This document shows, in pieces, positions 8,777 through 17,006 of a stretch of 33,615 bases of DNA. Numbering within the stretch: position 1 is the first letter of the stretch; the number at the start of each line of letters is the position of its first letter. Source of the DNA: Ignavibacteria bacterium. Lineage in GTDB: Bacteria > Bacteroidota > Ignavibacteria > Kapaibacteriales > UBA961. Both the position numbers and the translations under genes were made by a program. The stretch is from the NCBI GenBank assembly GCA_016873735.1, contig VGWD01000024.1, positions 1 to 33,615 of the forward strand, read 5' to 3'. Under the pieces are notes generated by a model. That model did no database searches. It had not been told where the DNA came from and saw only the letters and a program-made list of their open reading frames with translations.

Positions 8777-9163
8777 ATGAAGAATATTACAGCCACCGGT
8801 CGTCGTAAGACAGCAGTTGCCCAGGTAAGATTATTGCCAGGGTCCGGTAAGGTTACTGTTAACAAGAGTCCAATCGAAGACTATTTCCCCGTAGAATTCT
8901 ATCGTCGTGAGGCATTGCGTCCATTGGAGACATCAAATCTTGAAGGCAAGTTTGATATTTTGATCAAAGCGACAGGCGGTGGGAAGAGTGGTCAAGCAGG
9001 TGCAATCCGTTTGGGTGTTGCACGTGCACTTGTCGACTTTGATGCTGAGCTTCGTTCACAATTGCATTCAGCCGGTTTTCTAACAAGAGATCCAAGAATG
9101 GTTGAACGCAAGAAATACGGACAAAAGAAAGCTCGTAAGCGCTTCCAGTTCTCGAAGCGATAA
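8777..9163 (+). CDS. rpsI: 30S ribosomal protein uS9
   Basis: 128 residues. uS9 lies in the head of the small subunit, and its C-terminal tail reaches the P-site tRNA. The sequence shows [17 protein letters not shown] at the start, the [19 protein letters not shown] core and the highly basic tail [14 protein letters not shown] ending in Lys-Arg as expected. CGGAG precedes the ATG by seven bases. It is the second gene of the rplM-rpsI unit. Confidence 0.98.
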   Translation: MKNITATGRRKTAVAQVRLLPGSGKVTVNKSPIEDYFPVEFYRREALRPLETSNLEGKFDILIKATGGGKSGQAGAIRLGVARALVDFDAELRSQLHSAGFLTRDPRMVERKKYGQKKARKRFQFSKR

Positions 9164-9187
9164 TACGTTTAGAAATTGTGTGCATAC

Positions 9188-9215
9188 GACCTCACCTCTT
9201 CATGTGGCTGAGGTC
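9188..9215 (+). terminator. Hairpin after rpsI, possible weak terminator
   Basis: GACCTCA (9188-9194) pairs with TGAGGTC (9209-9215) around a 14-base loop and is followed by TTTGCATTCTT, which is only partly T-rich. It could be a weak Rho-independent terminator of rplM-rpsI or the first element of the rpsB leader. Confidence 0.45.
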
Positions 9216-9233
9216 TTTGCATTCTTCAGGTTG

Positions 9234-9326
9234 ATGATGAAGTTCATCATTAATCCAATAATCATGCTTTGTGATTGAATGTCCTCGTGGCCGCCAAGCG
9301 GTTGGACATTCAAGATGATCAAAGCA
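9234..9326 (+). promoter_or_regulatory. Structured region upstream of rpsB, candidate cis-regulatory leader
   Basis: Two dyads stand in tandem. ATGATGAA-G-TTCATCAT (9234-9250) is a perfect inverted repeat with a one-base centre. A long three-tier hairpin follows at 9265-9326: TGCTTTG/CAAAGCA outside, TTGAATGTCC/GGACATTCAA in the middle (both perfect), and CCGC/GCGG with a CAA loop at the tip. It ends 31 bases before the rpsB ATG. The position suggests an rpsB-tsf mRNA leader, by analogy to the uS2 autoregulatory leaders of gammaproteobacteria; the structure here is not one I recognise. Confidence 0.55.
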
Positions 9327-9357
9327 GTAGTAATAACCAATCAATAGGAGTTGCCTT

Positions 9358-10203
9358 ATGGCAAAGGAAACAACAGTCGAGGCCCTGCTCGAATCAGGTG
9401 CCCATTTTGGTCACCTTACCCGCCGTTGGAATCCAAAAATGCGCAAGTTCATTTATACTGAGCGCAATGGAATCCACATCATCGATCTCCGTAAAACAAA
9501 AGTATTATTGGACATTGCATCTGAAGCAGCTCATGAAGCGGCTAGCCAGGGTAAAGTCGTTTTGTTTGTAGGAACAAAAAATCAAGCCAAAGAAGCAATT
9601 CAAAATGCTGCAAAGCGTTGTGGGGCTTATTATGTTTCTGAGCGTTGGTTGGGTGGTATGCTTACCAACTTTTCAACCATTCGCAAATCTATCAAGCGTT
9701 TGTCTTCGATAGACAAAATGGAAGCTGATGGAACATTTGAAAAATTCACAAAGAAAGAGCGCTTGATGCTCAATCGCGAACGTGAACGTTTGCGTCGTGT
9801 TTTCGGTGGTATCGAAGAAATGACTCGCATCCCCGGTGCAATCTTCGTTGTGGATGTTCGCAAAGAGCACATTGCCATTCAAGAAGCGCACAAATTAGGC
9901 ATTCCTGTTATCGGAATGGTTGACACAAATTGCGACCCTGATACAGTTAATTATCCAATTCCTGCAAATGATGATTCAATTCGCACTATTGAACTCATTT
10001 CAGAAACACTCGCAGAGTCAGTACTTTCAGGACGTGAAATCGCAAAACAGAAAGCAGCTGAAGCAGGTGTTGCCGGCGAACGCATGGCAAAAGAAAATGA
10101 ATCCGATGAAGATGGCGGAAAAGGTGCACGTAGAATGCGTCCACGCCGCAAGAAAGATGATGAAACAACAACCAAAGCACCTGATGCAACAGTTGTATCT
10201 TAA
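9358..10203 (+). CDS. rpsB: 30S ribosomal protein uS2
   Basis: 281 residues. Family hallmarks are LLESGAHFGHLTRRWNPKM, IIDLRKT, FVGTKNQAKEAI, RWLGGMLTNFSTI and the VVDVRKEHIAIQEAHKLGIP/VDTNCDPD region. uS2 binds late to the small subunit near bS1/uS3 and often represses its own mRNA. The C-terminus has a ~45-residue charged, low-complexity extension (KGARRMRPRRKKDDETTTK) beyond the typical core, acidic first and then basic. AGGAG lies eight bases before the ATG. tsf follows after 35 bases, the standard rpsB-tsf operon. Confidence 0.98.
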   Translation: MAKETTVEALLESGAHFGHLTRRWNPKMRKFIYTERNGIHIIDLRKTKVLLDIASEAAHEAASQGKVVLFVGTKNQAKEAIQNAAKRCGAYYVSERWLGGMLTNFSTIRKSIKRLSSIDKMEADGTFEKFTKKERLMLNRERERLRRVFGGIEEMTRIPGAIFVVDVRKEHIAIQEAHKLGIPVIGMVDTNCDPDTVNYPIPANDDSIRTIELISETLAESVLSGREIAKQKAAEAGVAGERMAKENESDEDGGKGARRMRPRRKKDDETTTKAPDATVVS

Positions 10204-10238
10204 TCTTGGACGAACAATCATCTATACAGGAAATACAA

Positions 10239-11090
10239 ATGTCAATCACCCCACAAATGGTAAAAGACCTGCGCGATAAAACCGGCGCCGGCATGGCAGA
10301 TTGCAAAAAAGCTCTTGATGAATCACAAGGCAATATGGAAGAAGCAATCGAGATTCTTCGTAAGCGTGGCGCAGCTTCAGCAGCAAAACGTGCGGATCGT
10401 TCCGCCAATGAAGGAATTGTCATTGCAAAAACATCAGCTGATGGATCAAAGAGCGTGATTCTTGAAGTGAACTGCGAAACAGACTTCGTTGCTCGCAATG
10501 AAGAATTTGTGAAATATGCAGAAGAAATCGCAAATGCATTGTTGAATAGCGATGCGACCGATGAGGTATCATTGATGGCAGTGAATATCGGTGGTAAAAC
10601 ACTTGGTGATCTCCACAATGAAATACTTGCCAAATTCAGCGAGAAAATCGGTTTGAAGCGTTTTGAAATCATCCGCGCTCAAGGATTTGTCGCAGATTAT
10701 ATTCACGCAGGAAGCAGACTCGGTGTTTTGGTGGAAACAAATATCAATAATGCCGTGGAAGAAGCAAAAGCACTCCTGCGAGACATCGCAATGCAAATCG
10801 CCGCAATGACTCCTGCTTATGTAAAGCGCGAAGATGTGAAAACCGATGCCTTGGAAAAAGAAATCGAAATCTATCGTGATAAAGCAATTCAAGAAGGAAA
10901 AAATCCTGATATAGCCGATCGTATTGCAAAAGGACAAATTGAAAAATATTATCAAGAACAATGCTTGCTCGAGCAAAGCTTTGTTAAGGATAGTAAGAAA
11001 ACTGTCAATGACATTCTCAATGAGATTGGCATATTGACAGGTGAGCCGGCAAGTGTTATCAGCTTCCGCAGATATTTTCTTGGCGAATAA
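10239..11090 (+). CDS. tsf: Translation elongation factor Ts
   Basis: 283 residues. EF-Ts is the nucleotide-exchange factor that regenerates EF-Tu-GTP. The N-terminal UBA-like module (VKDLRDKTGAGMADCKKAL) and the core signature CETDFVARNEEF are clear, with the dimerisation/coiled-coil segment after about residue 190. The frame can be extended to a TTG at 10206, but the ATG at 10239 has AGGA nine bases upstream and matches the family N-terminus (MSITPQMVK). It is the last gene before the strong terminator at 11118-11154. Confidence 0.98.
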   Translation: MSITPQMVKDLRDKTGAGMADCKKALDESQGNMEEAIEILRKRGAASAAKRADRSANEGIVIAKTSADGSKSVILEVNCETDFVARNEEFVKYAEEIANALLNSDATDEVSLMAVNIGGKTLGDLHNEILAKFSEKIGLKRFEIIRAQGFVADYIHAGSRLGVLVETNINNAVEEAKALLRDIAMQIAAMTPAYVKREDVKTDALEKEIEIYRDKAIQEGKNPDIADRIAKGQIEKYYQEQCLLEQSFVKDSKKTVNDILNEIGILTGEPASVISFRRYFLGE

Positions 11091-11117
11091 TTTATTGAAA
11101 TGTCCATGACATCTATA

Positions 11118-11154
11118 GCGGCATGAATTTTTTGTAAATTTATGCCGCTTTTTT
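11118..11154 (+). terminator. Strong Rho-independent terminator after tsf
   Basis: A 13-bp stem (GCGGCATGAATTT / AAATTTATGCCGC, one G-U pair) with loop TTTGT is followed by six T. It ends only seven bases before the first possible pyrH start and 22 before the preferred one. Confidence 0.92.
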
Positions 11155-11176
11155 ATGTCTTATGAGAGTGAATGCC

Positions 11177-11890
11177 ATGCAACAGTCACGATATAAACGC
11201 ATTCTGCTCAAATTGAGCGGTGAATCCCTGATGGGTGACCAACAATTTGGTTTATCCTCCTCAACACTGAAACAATATGCCAAAGATGTGGCCAAAGTAT
11301 ATCACTTGGGCATTGAGATCGGCATCGTGATCGGTGGAGGTAATTTCATCCGGGGAGAACAAGCGGCTCAGCAAGGAATTGATAAAGTATCCGGTGATTA
11401 TATGGGGATGCTTGCCACAGTGATAAATTGTATTGCTTTTCAGCATGCTTTGGAAGAAGAAGGTTTGCCAACAAGACTCCAAACAGCCATTCACATGCAA
11501 CAAATTGCAGAACCATTCATCAAAAGACGAGCAATCAGACACTTGGAAAAAAAACGCGTTGTCCTTTTTGGAGCAGGAACTGGAAATCCCTATTTCACAA
11601 CTGATTCCGCCGCGGCTTTACGTGCAATAGAAATGGAAGCCAATGTTATCATCAAAGGAACTAGAGTGGATGGGGTCTATGATTCAGATCCCGAACGCAA
11701 TCCATCAGCAAAACGCTATGAGGAGGTTTCTTATCAGGAAGTATTGCTCAAAGGTTTGAAGGTAATGGATGCAACAGCAATAGCATTATGTCAAGATAAT
11801 GCACTACCAATCCTGGTATTCAATATGAATGTTCCGGGTAATCTCGAAAAAATCATATTGGGTGAGAATATCGCCACAGTTGTACAATAA
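11177..11890 (+). CDS. pyrH: Uridylate kinase (UMP kinase)
   Basis: 237 residues from the ATG at 11177. It phosphorylates UMP to UDP as a hexamer of the amino-acid-kinase fold. Motifs seen are [33 protein letters not shown], the [20 protein letters not shown] nucleotide region and [13 protein letters not shown]. An in-frame ATG at 11162 gives five extra residues. GAGAG stands just before 11177 at suitable spacing, so the shorter form is preferred. It lies between rpsB-tsf and frr, the very common order. The terminator directly upstream implies read-through or a promoter that I cannot identify. Confidence 0.97.
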   Translation: MQQSRYKRILLKLSGESLMGDQQFGLSSSTLKQYAKDVAKVYHLGIEIGIVIGGGNFIRGEQAAQQGIDKVSGDYMGMLATVINCIAFQHALEEEGLPTRLQTAIHMQQIAEPFIKRRAIRHLEKKRVVLFGAGTGNPYFTTDSAAALRAIEMEANVIIKGTRVDGVYDSDPERNPSAKRYEEVSYQEVLLKGLKVMDATAIALCQDNALPILVFNMNVPGNLEKIILGENIATVVQ

Positions 11891-11912
11891 ACACAAGAAA
11901 GGATTTTTCATC

Positions 11913-12473
11913 ATGCCTGTCAATGATATCGTTAAAGAAGCCGGAAATGCAATGGCAAAAGCAGTTGAGCATGCCGGACAACATATTTCAAAAGTTCGTA
12001 CCGGAAGAGCTTCCGTCACATTGCTTGATAATGTGAAGGTTGATTATTATGGAACACCAACACCTCTTGCTCAAGTTGGAAACCTTTCCGTTCCTGATGC
12101 AAGAACCATTCTGATTCAGCCATGGGATAAAGGTTCATTATCCGCAATTGAAAAAGCAATTCTCACTTCAGACTTGGGATTGAATCCCACAAATGATGGA
12201 TCAGTAATTCGCGTACCAATTCCACCACTTACTGAAGAGAGAAGAAAAGAGTTCGTGAAACTATGCAAGAAATTCGCCGAGGAGGGTAAAATCGCCGTGC
12301 GCAATATTCGTCGCGATCACATGGAAGAATTGAAAGTTGCCGAAAAGAAGGAGCATTTTTCCGAAGATGATAGAAAACGTGGTGAAGACGAAATTCAAAA
12401 ATTGACTGATCGCTATGTGAAAGACATCGATGCCGTCATGGTAAAGAAAGAAAAAGAAATTCTTGAAGATTGA
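11913..12473 (+). CDS. frr: Ribosome recycling factor
   Basis: 186 residues, the normal length. With EF-G it splits the post-termination ribosome. Diagnostic stretches are KVRTGRASVTLLDNVKVDYYGTP, LIQPWDKGSLSAIEKAI, SDLGLNPTNDGSVIRVPIPPLTEERR and the C-terminal helical segment with RNIRRDHMEELK. The frame extends upstream into pyrH, but AAGGA ten bases before the ATG at 11913 and the family N-terminus fix the start. It follows pyrH by 22 bases. Confidence 0.98.
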   Translation: MPVNDIVKEAGNAMAKAVEHAGQHISKVRTGRASVTLLDNVKVDYYGTPTPLAQVGNLSVPDARTILIQPWDKGSLSAIEKAILTSDLGLNPTNDGSVIRVPIPPLTEERRKEFVKLCKKFAEEGKIAVRNIRRDHMEELKVAEKKEHFSEDDRKRGEDEIQKLTDRYVKDIDAVMVKKEKEILED

Positions 12474-12479
12474 TTCTCA

Positions 12480-13289
12480 ATGTCAGATCAACCAATACCA
12501 ATACCACAACCGAAAGATCAACATTCCATCAAAGATCAATTTGAATCATTTGTGGAATTAGTCACAATCCTAAGGCGCGAATGTCCTTGGGATCGCAAAC
12601 AAACGCATGAATCACTGTCTCATTTGTTTATCGAAGAAGCATATGAGATGATAGATGCAATTGAGTCCGGTGACGATGCAGAATTTGCAAAGGAATTGGG
12701 AGATTTGTTTCTGCATATCGTGATGCATGCAGTGATTGCCGAGCAAAGAGGATCATTCTCAATTCTGGATGTCATAAAAAAAGTTCAAGAGAAACTCATT
12801 CATCGGCATCCTCATGTTTTTGGAGAGATATCAGCTCACGATGAAGAGACAGTCAGAAAAAATTGGGAAGATTTAAAAATGCAGGAAGGGAGATCATCAA
12901 CTCTTGAAGGTGTACCAAATGCATTACCCGCATTGCTGCGAGCCCAAAGAATTCAGGAAAAAGCAGCAAATGTTGGGTTTGATTGGGACGAAGAAACTGA
13001 TGTTTGGAAAAAAGTCTATGAAGAAATCCATGAACTTCATGCCGAACTTGAAAATGGAGATCATGAAAAAATCACTGATGAACTTGGGGATGTATTGTTT
13101 TCGATTGTGAATGCAGCAAGATTCAGGTCGATTATTGCCGAAGAGGCATTACAGAAAACATCAAACAAATTCAAAAGAAGATTCATGAGCATTGAACAAT
13201 CTGCTCTAGAATTGGGGAAACAATTGAAGGACATGACATTGCAGGAAATGGATGATCTCTGGAACAAAGCCAAGCAACAAGGTCTGTAA
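12480..13289 (+). CDS. mazG: Nucleoside triphosphate pyrophosphohydrolase MazG
   Basis: 269 residues with two MazG half-domains, as in the E. coli housekeeping enzyme that hydrolyses (d)NTPs to monophosphates and pyrophosphate. Half one has RRECPWDRKQTHESL, the metal-binding FIEEAYEMIDAI and KELGDLFLHIVMHA. The middle carries HRHPHVFG and the VPNALPALLRAQRIQEKAANVGFDW boxes. Half two has YEEIHELHAEL and DELGDVLFSIVNAARF. Both sets of acidic metal ligands look intact. It starts six bases after frr with no strong ribosome-binding site and is probably translated by coupling. It faces the LolA-like gene tail to tail, 19 bases apart. Confidence 0.95.
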   Translation: MSDQPIPIPQPKDQHSIKDQFESFVELVTILRRECPWDRKQTHESLSHLFIEEAYEMIDAIESGDDAEFAKELGDLFLHIVMHAVIAEQRGSFSILDVIKKVQEKLIHRHPHVFGEISAHDEETVRKNWEDLKMQEGRSSTLEGVPNALPALLRAQRIQEKAANVGFDWDEETDVWKKVYEEIHELHAELENGDHEKITDELGDVLFSIVNAARFRSIIAEEALQKTSNKFKRRFMSIEQSALELGKQLKDMTLQEMDDLWNKAKQQGL

Positions 13290-13308
13290 ACTATCAAGGA
13301 CTTTGAAG

Positions 13309-13941
13309 TTATCGTAAATCCAATATCTCAGTGTCTTTTGGGGGCGAAAATGTAAAGAGAGACTCAGGTAATGAAGCATTGATTTTCAATGACTGAATAT
13401 CCCACATTAATGCTTGCTGCCCTTCCACTGCTTTTATTCTCTTGATCTCAGATCCACCTTTCTTTACAAATAATGTCAATGACTTTATACCCATCGCAGT
13501 TTTCCCACTTTTTGGTATTAACTCCAAACCATGATATATGGAATTTCCAATGCTGAATTCTTTAAGCTCTTTCGGTTGATAATTATACAAAAAAGTAAAG
13601 AGGACAATGTCCAAGGAAGTGCTTGGTCTGGACTTTAATGCATTGATCGTTACGTTTTTCCTTGCAGGTACATAATTCCAAATGGAATTTCCATCACAGA
13701 TGATGGTTCGATCAGTGACAGTAAGATGATATTTTCCAGAACGCAATGCTTTTAATGTGCCTTTGATACCCGAGACCGGCTCTAAACTGCTAAATGACAC
13801 TTCCAATGATCGCATTGATCCAAACTTTTTTCGCAACTGTGCAAATAGTTGATCTTTTGAATCCTGAGCATTCGCAAATGAATGATGCATAAGTGCGAGG
13901 ACAAATGTCATAAGTATGAACTTTATACCTTTATATGTCAT
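13309..13941 (-). CDS. LolA-like outer-membrane lipoprotein carrier protein
   Basis: 210 residues with an N-terminal signal peptide (hydrophobic FILMTFVLALMHHS ending in ANA, cleavage before QDSKDQ). The mature part has the LolA pattern of amphipathic beta strands: SMRSLEVSFSS near the start, KGTLKALRSGKYHL, the ICDGNSIWNYVPARK element, and a C-terminal LFTFSPPKDTEIL typical of this fold. LolA carries lipoproteins across the periplasm; related proteins can bind other lipids, so the cargo is uncertain. No Shine-Dalgarno is visible. It is divergent from the NHL lipoprotein gene across 136 bases. Confidence 0.8.
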   Translation of the reverse strand: MTYKGIKFILMTFVLALMHHSFANAQDSKDQLFAQLRKKFGSMRSLEVSFSSLEPVSGIKGTLKALRSGKYHLTVTDRTIICDGNSIWNYVPARKNVTINALKSRPSTSLDIVLFTFLYNYQPKELKEFSIGNSIYHGLELIPKSGKTAMGIKSLTLFVKKGGSEIKRIKAVEGQQALMWDIQSLKINASLPESLFTFSPPKDTEILDLR

Positions 13942-14077
13942 TTTTTGAATCTGATTGTGAACTTTGGGTATCGACTTATGGTGGATTTGCTTTCTTTTCT
14001 ATTTGTTCTTGAATCTCTTTTGCAAAGTTACATGATAGAGATATCAGATACTATCTCAAACATTCCTAATTTTGCAT

Positions 14078-15151
14078 ATGATACAGAAGCAAGTACACAT
14101 TATCGTATTTCTGACAGCAATACTATTGCTTTGCTTTGGATGTAATGATACACCACAAGCACCCAAAGCAGATCCTGATCCGGGTGCAATCAATGACACC
14201 TTATATCTTCCCATTCAGCCGGATTGGACTGATTTCAATGAACCATCTGATATCCTCATTGGTCGCGAACCATTTGTTTATGTTGTTGACACCAAAAACA
14301 ATCGCATAGTCATGATGGACATAGCGGGGAGAAGAGTTGGGGTTTCAGGGTATATCAAAAATCCGATCGCATTGGCACAGGATGGTGTATTTGATTTGCT
14401 TGTATGCGCAGAATTGGACACAATGCTTCAAGGCAAGTCGGTGACTATCGGGGGTATTTTCAGAATTCATTTGAATGAGGCTCGTCATAATATTACCAAT
14501 GCATCAATAGAATGCGCATACAGTCAACCAAGCAGACCGGAACGTCGCTATACAGGAATTGCAGTGCTTCCCGGCAATGCATATGTGATTTCAAGAACAG
14601 GGCCAAGCAATTCCTCCCGTTTTGACCCTGATGATGCAGTGCTTCTCATGACTCAACAAGACTCGGTTTCAAGTCGAATATCTTCATTGATACCGGAAGG
14701 CAATGCACTATATTCCATAGGTTCAATTTCATCTCTTTCGGTTGCAGCCGATAGATCTCAAGATTTACTCTTCACTCAGATTTCCCCTGCAATGCAATTC
14801 AAAGCACAATGGTTAACCTATGTTTCTGCTGATGTTACGGGCTGGTTTCAGAAATTCAATCCGGCCGAACCACAAAATTCAGGTGGGGATTTATTGACCG
14901 TGGGAAGATTCGACATGCCTGAGGACATAACCTATGACATCTTTGGCAATGTATATGTGATTGATGCAGGAAAAGACTCGGTATTGAAATTCACATCAAC
15001 CGGAAAGGAAATGCATTCATTCGGAGGGATGGGCAGCGGCAAGTCCAAGTTTGCTGGTCCAAAAGGGATTGCCTGGTTTAATAAAACACTCTATGTGGCA
15101 GACACCAAAAACAATCGTATTTGTCGATTCAGACTTTCAACTGATCAATAA
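14078..15151 (+). CDS. NHL-repeat (six-bladed beta-propeller-like) lipoprotein
   Basis: 357 residues. The N-terminus MIQKQVHIIVFLTAILLLCFGC is a lipoprotein signal with Cys22 as the probable lipidated residue; the lipobox is relaxed, as is common in FCB bacteria. The rest contains NHL-type blades. The clearest are near the start (PFVYVVDTKNNRIVMMD), at DIFGNVYVIDAGKDSVLKF, and at the end (KTLYVADTKNNRICRF). Such propellers usually bind proteins or ligands at the cell surface; the function is not known. The ATG at 14078 is chosen over a TTG at 14072. The stop codon abuts the terminator of the opposing rpsU gene. Confidence 0.75.
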   Translation: MIQKQVHIIVFLTAILLLCFGCNDTPQAPKADPDPGAINDTLYLPIQPDWTDFNEPSDILIGREPFVYVVDTKNNRIVMMDIAGRRVGVSGYIKNPIALAQDGVFDLLVCAELDTMLQGKSVTIGGIFRIHLNEARHNITNASIECAYSQPSRPERRYTGIAVLPGNAYVISRTGPSNSSRFDPDDAVLLMTQQDSVSSRISSLIPEGNALYSIGSISSLSVAADRSQDLLFTQISPAMQFKAQWLTYVSADVTGWFQKFNPAEPQNSGGDLLTVGRFDMPEDITYDIFGNVYVIDAGKDSVLKFTSTGKEMHSFGGMGSGKSKFAGPKGIAWFNKTLYVADTKNNRICRFRLSTDQ

Positions 15152-15181
15152 AAAAAGCCATGTCGTGTAAACAACATGGCT
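15152..15181 (-). terminator. Rho-independent terminator of the rpsU unit
   Basis: On the minus strand AGCCATGT pairs with ACATGGCT (15156-15181), with a short inner GT/AC pair and a small loop, followed by a run of at least five T continuing into the stop codon of the opposing gene. It lies about 20 bases past the rpsU stop. Confidence 0.88.
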
Positions 15182-15202
15182 CTCATTCAAATCAAGAATG
15201 AA

Positions 15203-15397
15203 TTATTCTTGTTCCATCGTTGCGCGATATTGACGACGAGCTGCTTTCATACGAGAAAGACGCTTCTCTACTGAAGGCTTAATGAAGAAAGCGCGTTTCT
15301 TGAATTCACGCAAAACTCCACTGCGCTCATACTTCTTTTTGAAGCGACGCAATGCGCGGTCGATCGACTCATTGGATTGGATTGTTACGCCTACCAT
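15203..15397 (-). CDS. rpsU: 30S ribosomal protein bS21
   Basis: 64 residues, very basic, with the bS21 pattern VTIQSNESIDRALRRFKKK, then YERSGVLREFKKRAFFIKPS and the tail KRLSRMKAARRQY. bS21 sits at the platform next to the anti-Shine-Dalgarno end of 16S rRNA and aids initiation. In Bacteroidia it has been linked to hiding the anti-Shine-Dalgarno. Here most genes keep Shine-Dalgarno sequences, so that mechanism may not apply. It follows the Tudor-like gene by 26 bases, in the same transcription unit, and ends at a strong terminator. Confidence 0.96.
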   Translation of the reverse strand: MVGVTIQSNESIDRALRRFKKKYERSGVLREFKKRAFFIKPSVEKRLSRMKAARRQYRATMEQE

Positions 15398-15423
15398 ATC
15401 TCTTTTGATTAAAGATGGATAAT

Positions 15424-15831
15424 TTATTTAACTAAATTTTCAATCAACTTTTTCTCTTTGTTCTTCTCAAATTGAACGATGATGGCAAAACCACCGTTGG
15501 AAATGATTTCCTTTGAGAGAACAACGCCAAGATCATCCCACTTCTTGTGATAAATTACATCGCCAACAGCATATACATCGGCAGGGTTATAAATCTTGGA
15601 ATCTTCTTTTGAAACCTGTACTATAGCAGCAGTTTTGTCTGACTTAGCTTCAAGAACATCAAGATCAACAAGCTGAGAATGACGGCTGAGTGTGCAACGT
15701 GCCCACTGACGACGGCCTTCTGCAGACTCCATCGGCTCGCCAATGAGCTCATGCTTCGTCTCTTTCATCAAGAAAGGCGAAAAGAGCTTGACATACTTGG
15801 CTTTTCTGGCGCGTCTGACTTTTGCTGCCAT
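15424..15831 (-). CDS. Small basic protein with C-terminal Tudor/UvrD-C-like domain, function unknown
   Basis: 135 residues. The first ~20 are very basic (AAKVRRARKAKYVKLF). A middle part has a GRRQWARCTLSRHSQL segment. The last ~50 residues (VYAVGDVIYHKKWDDLGVV followed by a strand-rich end with KKLIENLV) resemble the small Tudor-like barrel at the C-terminus of UvrD/PcrA and in CarD-type proteins, which binds RNA polymerase there (pattern VGDxVxHxxxGxGxV...KKL). I do not recognise a named family. CGGAG precedes the ATG by suitable spacing. It is first in a unit with rpsU, which suggests a link to ribosome or transcription function, but this is inference. Confidence 0.7.
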   Translation of the reverse strand: MAAKVRRARKAKYVKLFSPFLMKETKHELIGEPMESAEGRRQWARCTLSRHSQLVDLDVLEAKSDKTAAIVQVSKEDSKIYNPADVYAVGDVIYHKKWDDLGVVLSKEIISNGGFAIIVQFEKNKEKKLIENLVK

Positions 15832-15875
15832 GGAGAACTCCGTTTACAGAGTAACATTACACAATACAGGGACTG

Positions 15876-15907
15876 CAAATATACGAATAATTGCTATAGC
15901 CACCAAG
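15876..15907 (-). promoter_or_regulatory. FCB-type promoter for the Tudor-like gene-rpsU unit
   Basis: On the minus strand CTTG (15904-15907), a 20-base spacer and TATATTTG (15876-15883) fit the TTTG/TAnnTTTG promoter type. The expected start of transcription is near 15869, about 38 bases before the ATG. The bases after the -7 box read CAGTCC, the same as in the mreB promoter. Confidence 0.7.
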
Positions 15908-15962
15908 CACAACTATTGATGAATCAATGTGATGAGATGAAGAAACCCCGATGTTCAAACTA

Positions 15963-16985
15963 TCAATATCGCTTGCTCTTGATAAGGCAGGGCATATAAT
16001 GATGGAGATTTTCGAGAACTTTGCCCGTTCCGCGTACAACTGCGGTCAATGGGTCTTCTACGACATGCACAGTTAGGGTAGTTTCGGTTGATAGGCGTTT
16101 ATCGAGTCCTTTGAGCAAAGCGCCCCCGCCCGAGAGCATGATTCCACGATCGTAGATATCTGCGGCCAATTCCGGAGGAGTTCTTTCGAGAAGCATGCGT
16201 ACGCTTTCCACGATCATACCCACACATTCACTGAGGGCTTCGCGAATATCGATTGAACTTACGGTTATGGATTGAGGGATACCCGTGATCAAATCACGTC
16301 CTTTGACCTCTATTTCAACTTCTTGCTCGAGGGGATAAGCAGAGCCAACTTCACATTTGATGATTTCTGCTGTTCTTTCCCCGATGAGGATATTATGACT
16401 TCTTTTGAAATACTGAACTATGCTATTGGTCATTTCATCACCGGCCATTCTGATGGATTCATCGGTGACAATGCCGGATAGAGCAATAACAGCTATTTCA
16501 GTTGTTCCGCCCCCAATATCTACAATGAGATTGCCTTTTGGTTCATGCACATCAAGACCAATGCCGATTGCAGCAGCCATTGGCTCTGCAATAAGATGAA
16601 CTTCCTTCGCACCTGCATGTTCAGCACTGTCGCGAACGGCTCTCTTTTCAACTTCGGTGATGCCTGATGGAACACAAACAACCACTCTTCTGGCAGGTTG
16701 CCATGACAAAGAGATTTTCTTTATGAATGCCCTGAGCATGCCTTCTGCGATTTCAAAATCTGCAATAACGCCATCTTTAAGCGGACGTATTGTGCGAATA
16801 TCGCGATGAGTTTTACCAACCATGGCTTGTGCTTCATGCCCGATGGCCAAAATATGTTTATTGGTGCGGTCAAAAGCAACGATGGAGGGCTCATTCAACA
16901 CCAATCCTTTATCCTTCATCCAAATGAGGGTATTGGCGGTGCCGAGATCAATGGCCACATCGGTGGATAAAAATCCAAAACGCAT
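15963..16985 (-). CDS. mreB: Rod-shape-determining actin homologue MreB
   Basis: 340 residues, standard length. MreB polymerises at the inner face of the membrane and guides wall synthesis. Seen are the phosphate-1 loop DVAIDLGTANTLIW, CVPSGITEVEKRAVRDSAEHAG, the phosphate-2 region LIVDIGGGTTEIAVI, RMAGDEMTNSI and the adenosine motif IMLSGGGALLKGLD. A GTG at 16988 directly precedes the ATG at 16985; the ATG is preferred, with GAGAA upstream. mreC/mreD/pbp2 are not adjacent in the window, unlike in many bacteria. The transcript leader is about 60 bases and contains two abutting palindromes. Confidence 0.97.
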   Translation of the reverse strand: MRFGFLSTDVAIDLGTANTLIWMKDKGLVLNEPSIVAFDRTNKHILAIGHEAQAMVGKTHRDIRTIRPLKDGVIADFEIAEGMLRAFIKKISLSWQPARRVVVCVPSGITEVEKRAVRDSAEHAGAKEVHLIAEPMAAAIGIGLDVHEPKGNLIVDIGGGTTEIAVIALSGIVTDESIRMAGDEMTNSIVQYFKRSHNILIGERTAEIIKCEVGSAYPLEQEVEIEVKGRDLITGIPQSITVSSIDIREALSECVGMIVESVRMLLERTPPELAADIYDRGIMLSGGGALLKGLDKRLSTETTLTVHVVEDPLTAVVRGTGKVLENLHHYMPCLIKSKRY

Positions 16986-17006
16986 CACGTTCTCACAAAA
17001 CTGGTT

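Noticed and set aside
9995-10672. 225-codon open frame on the minus strand across rpsB/tsf
   Set aside because: It overlaps two certain genes completely, shows no known family pattern and has Ser/Phe-rich shadow composition.
14067-14074. TAATTTTG matching the -7 consensus before the NHL lipoprotein
   Set aside because: It ends four bases before the ATG, so it would give a leaderless transcript, and there is no -33 box.
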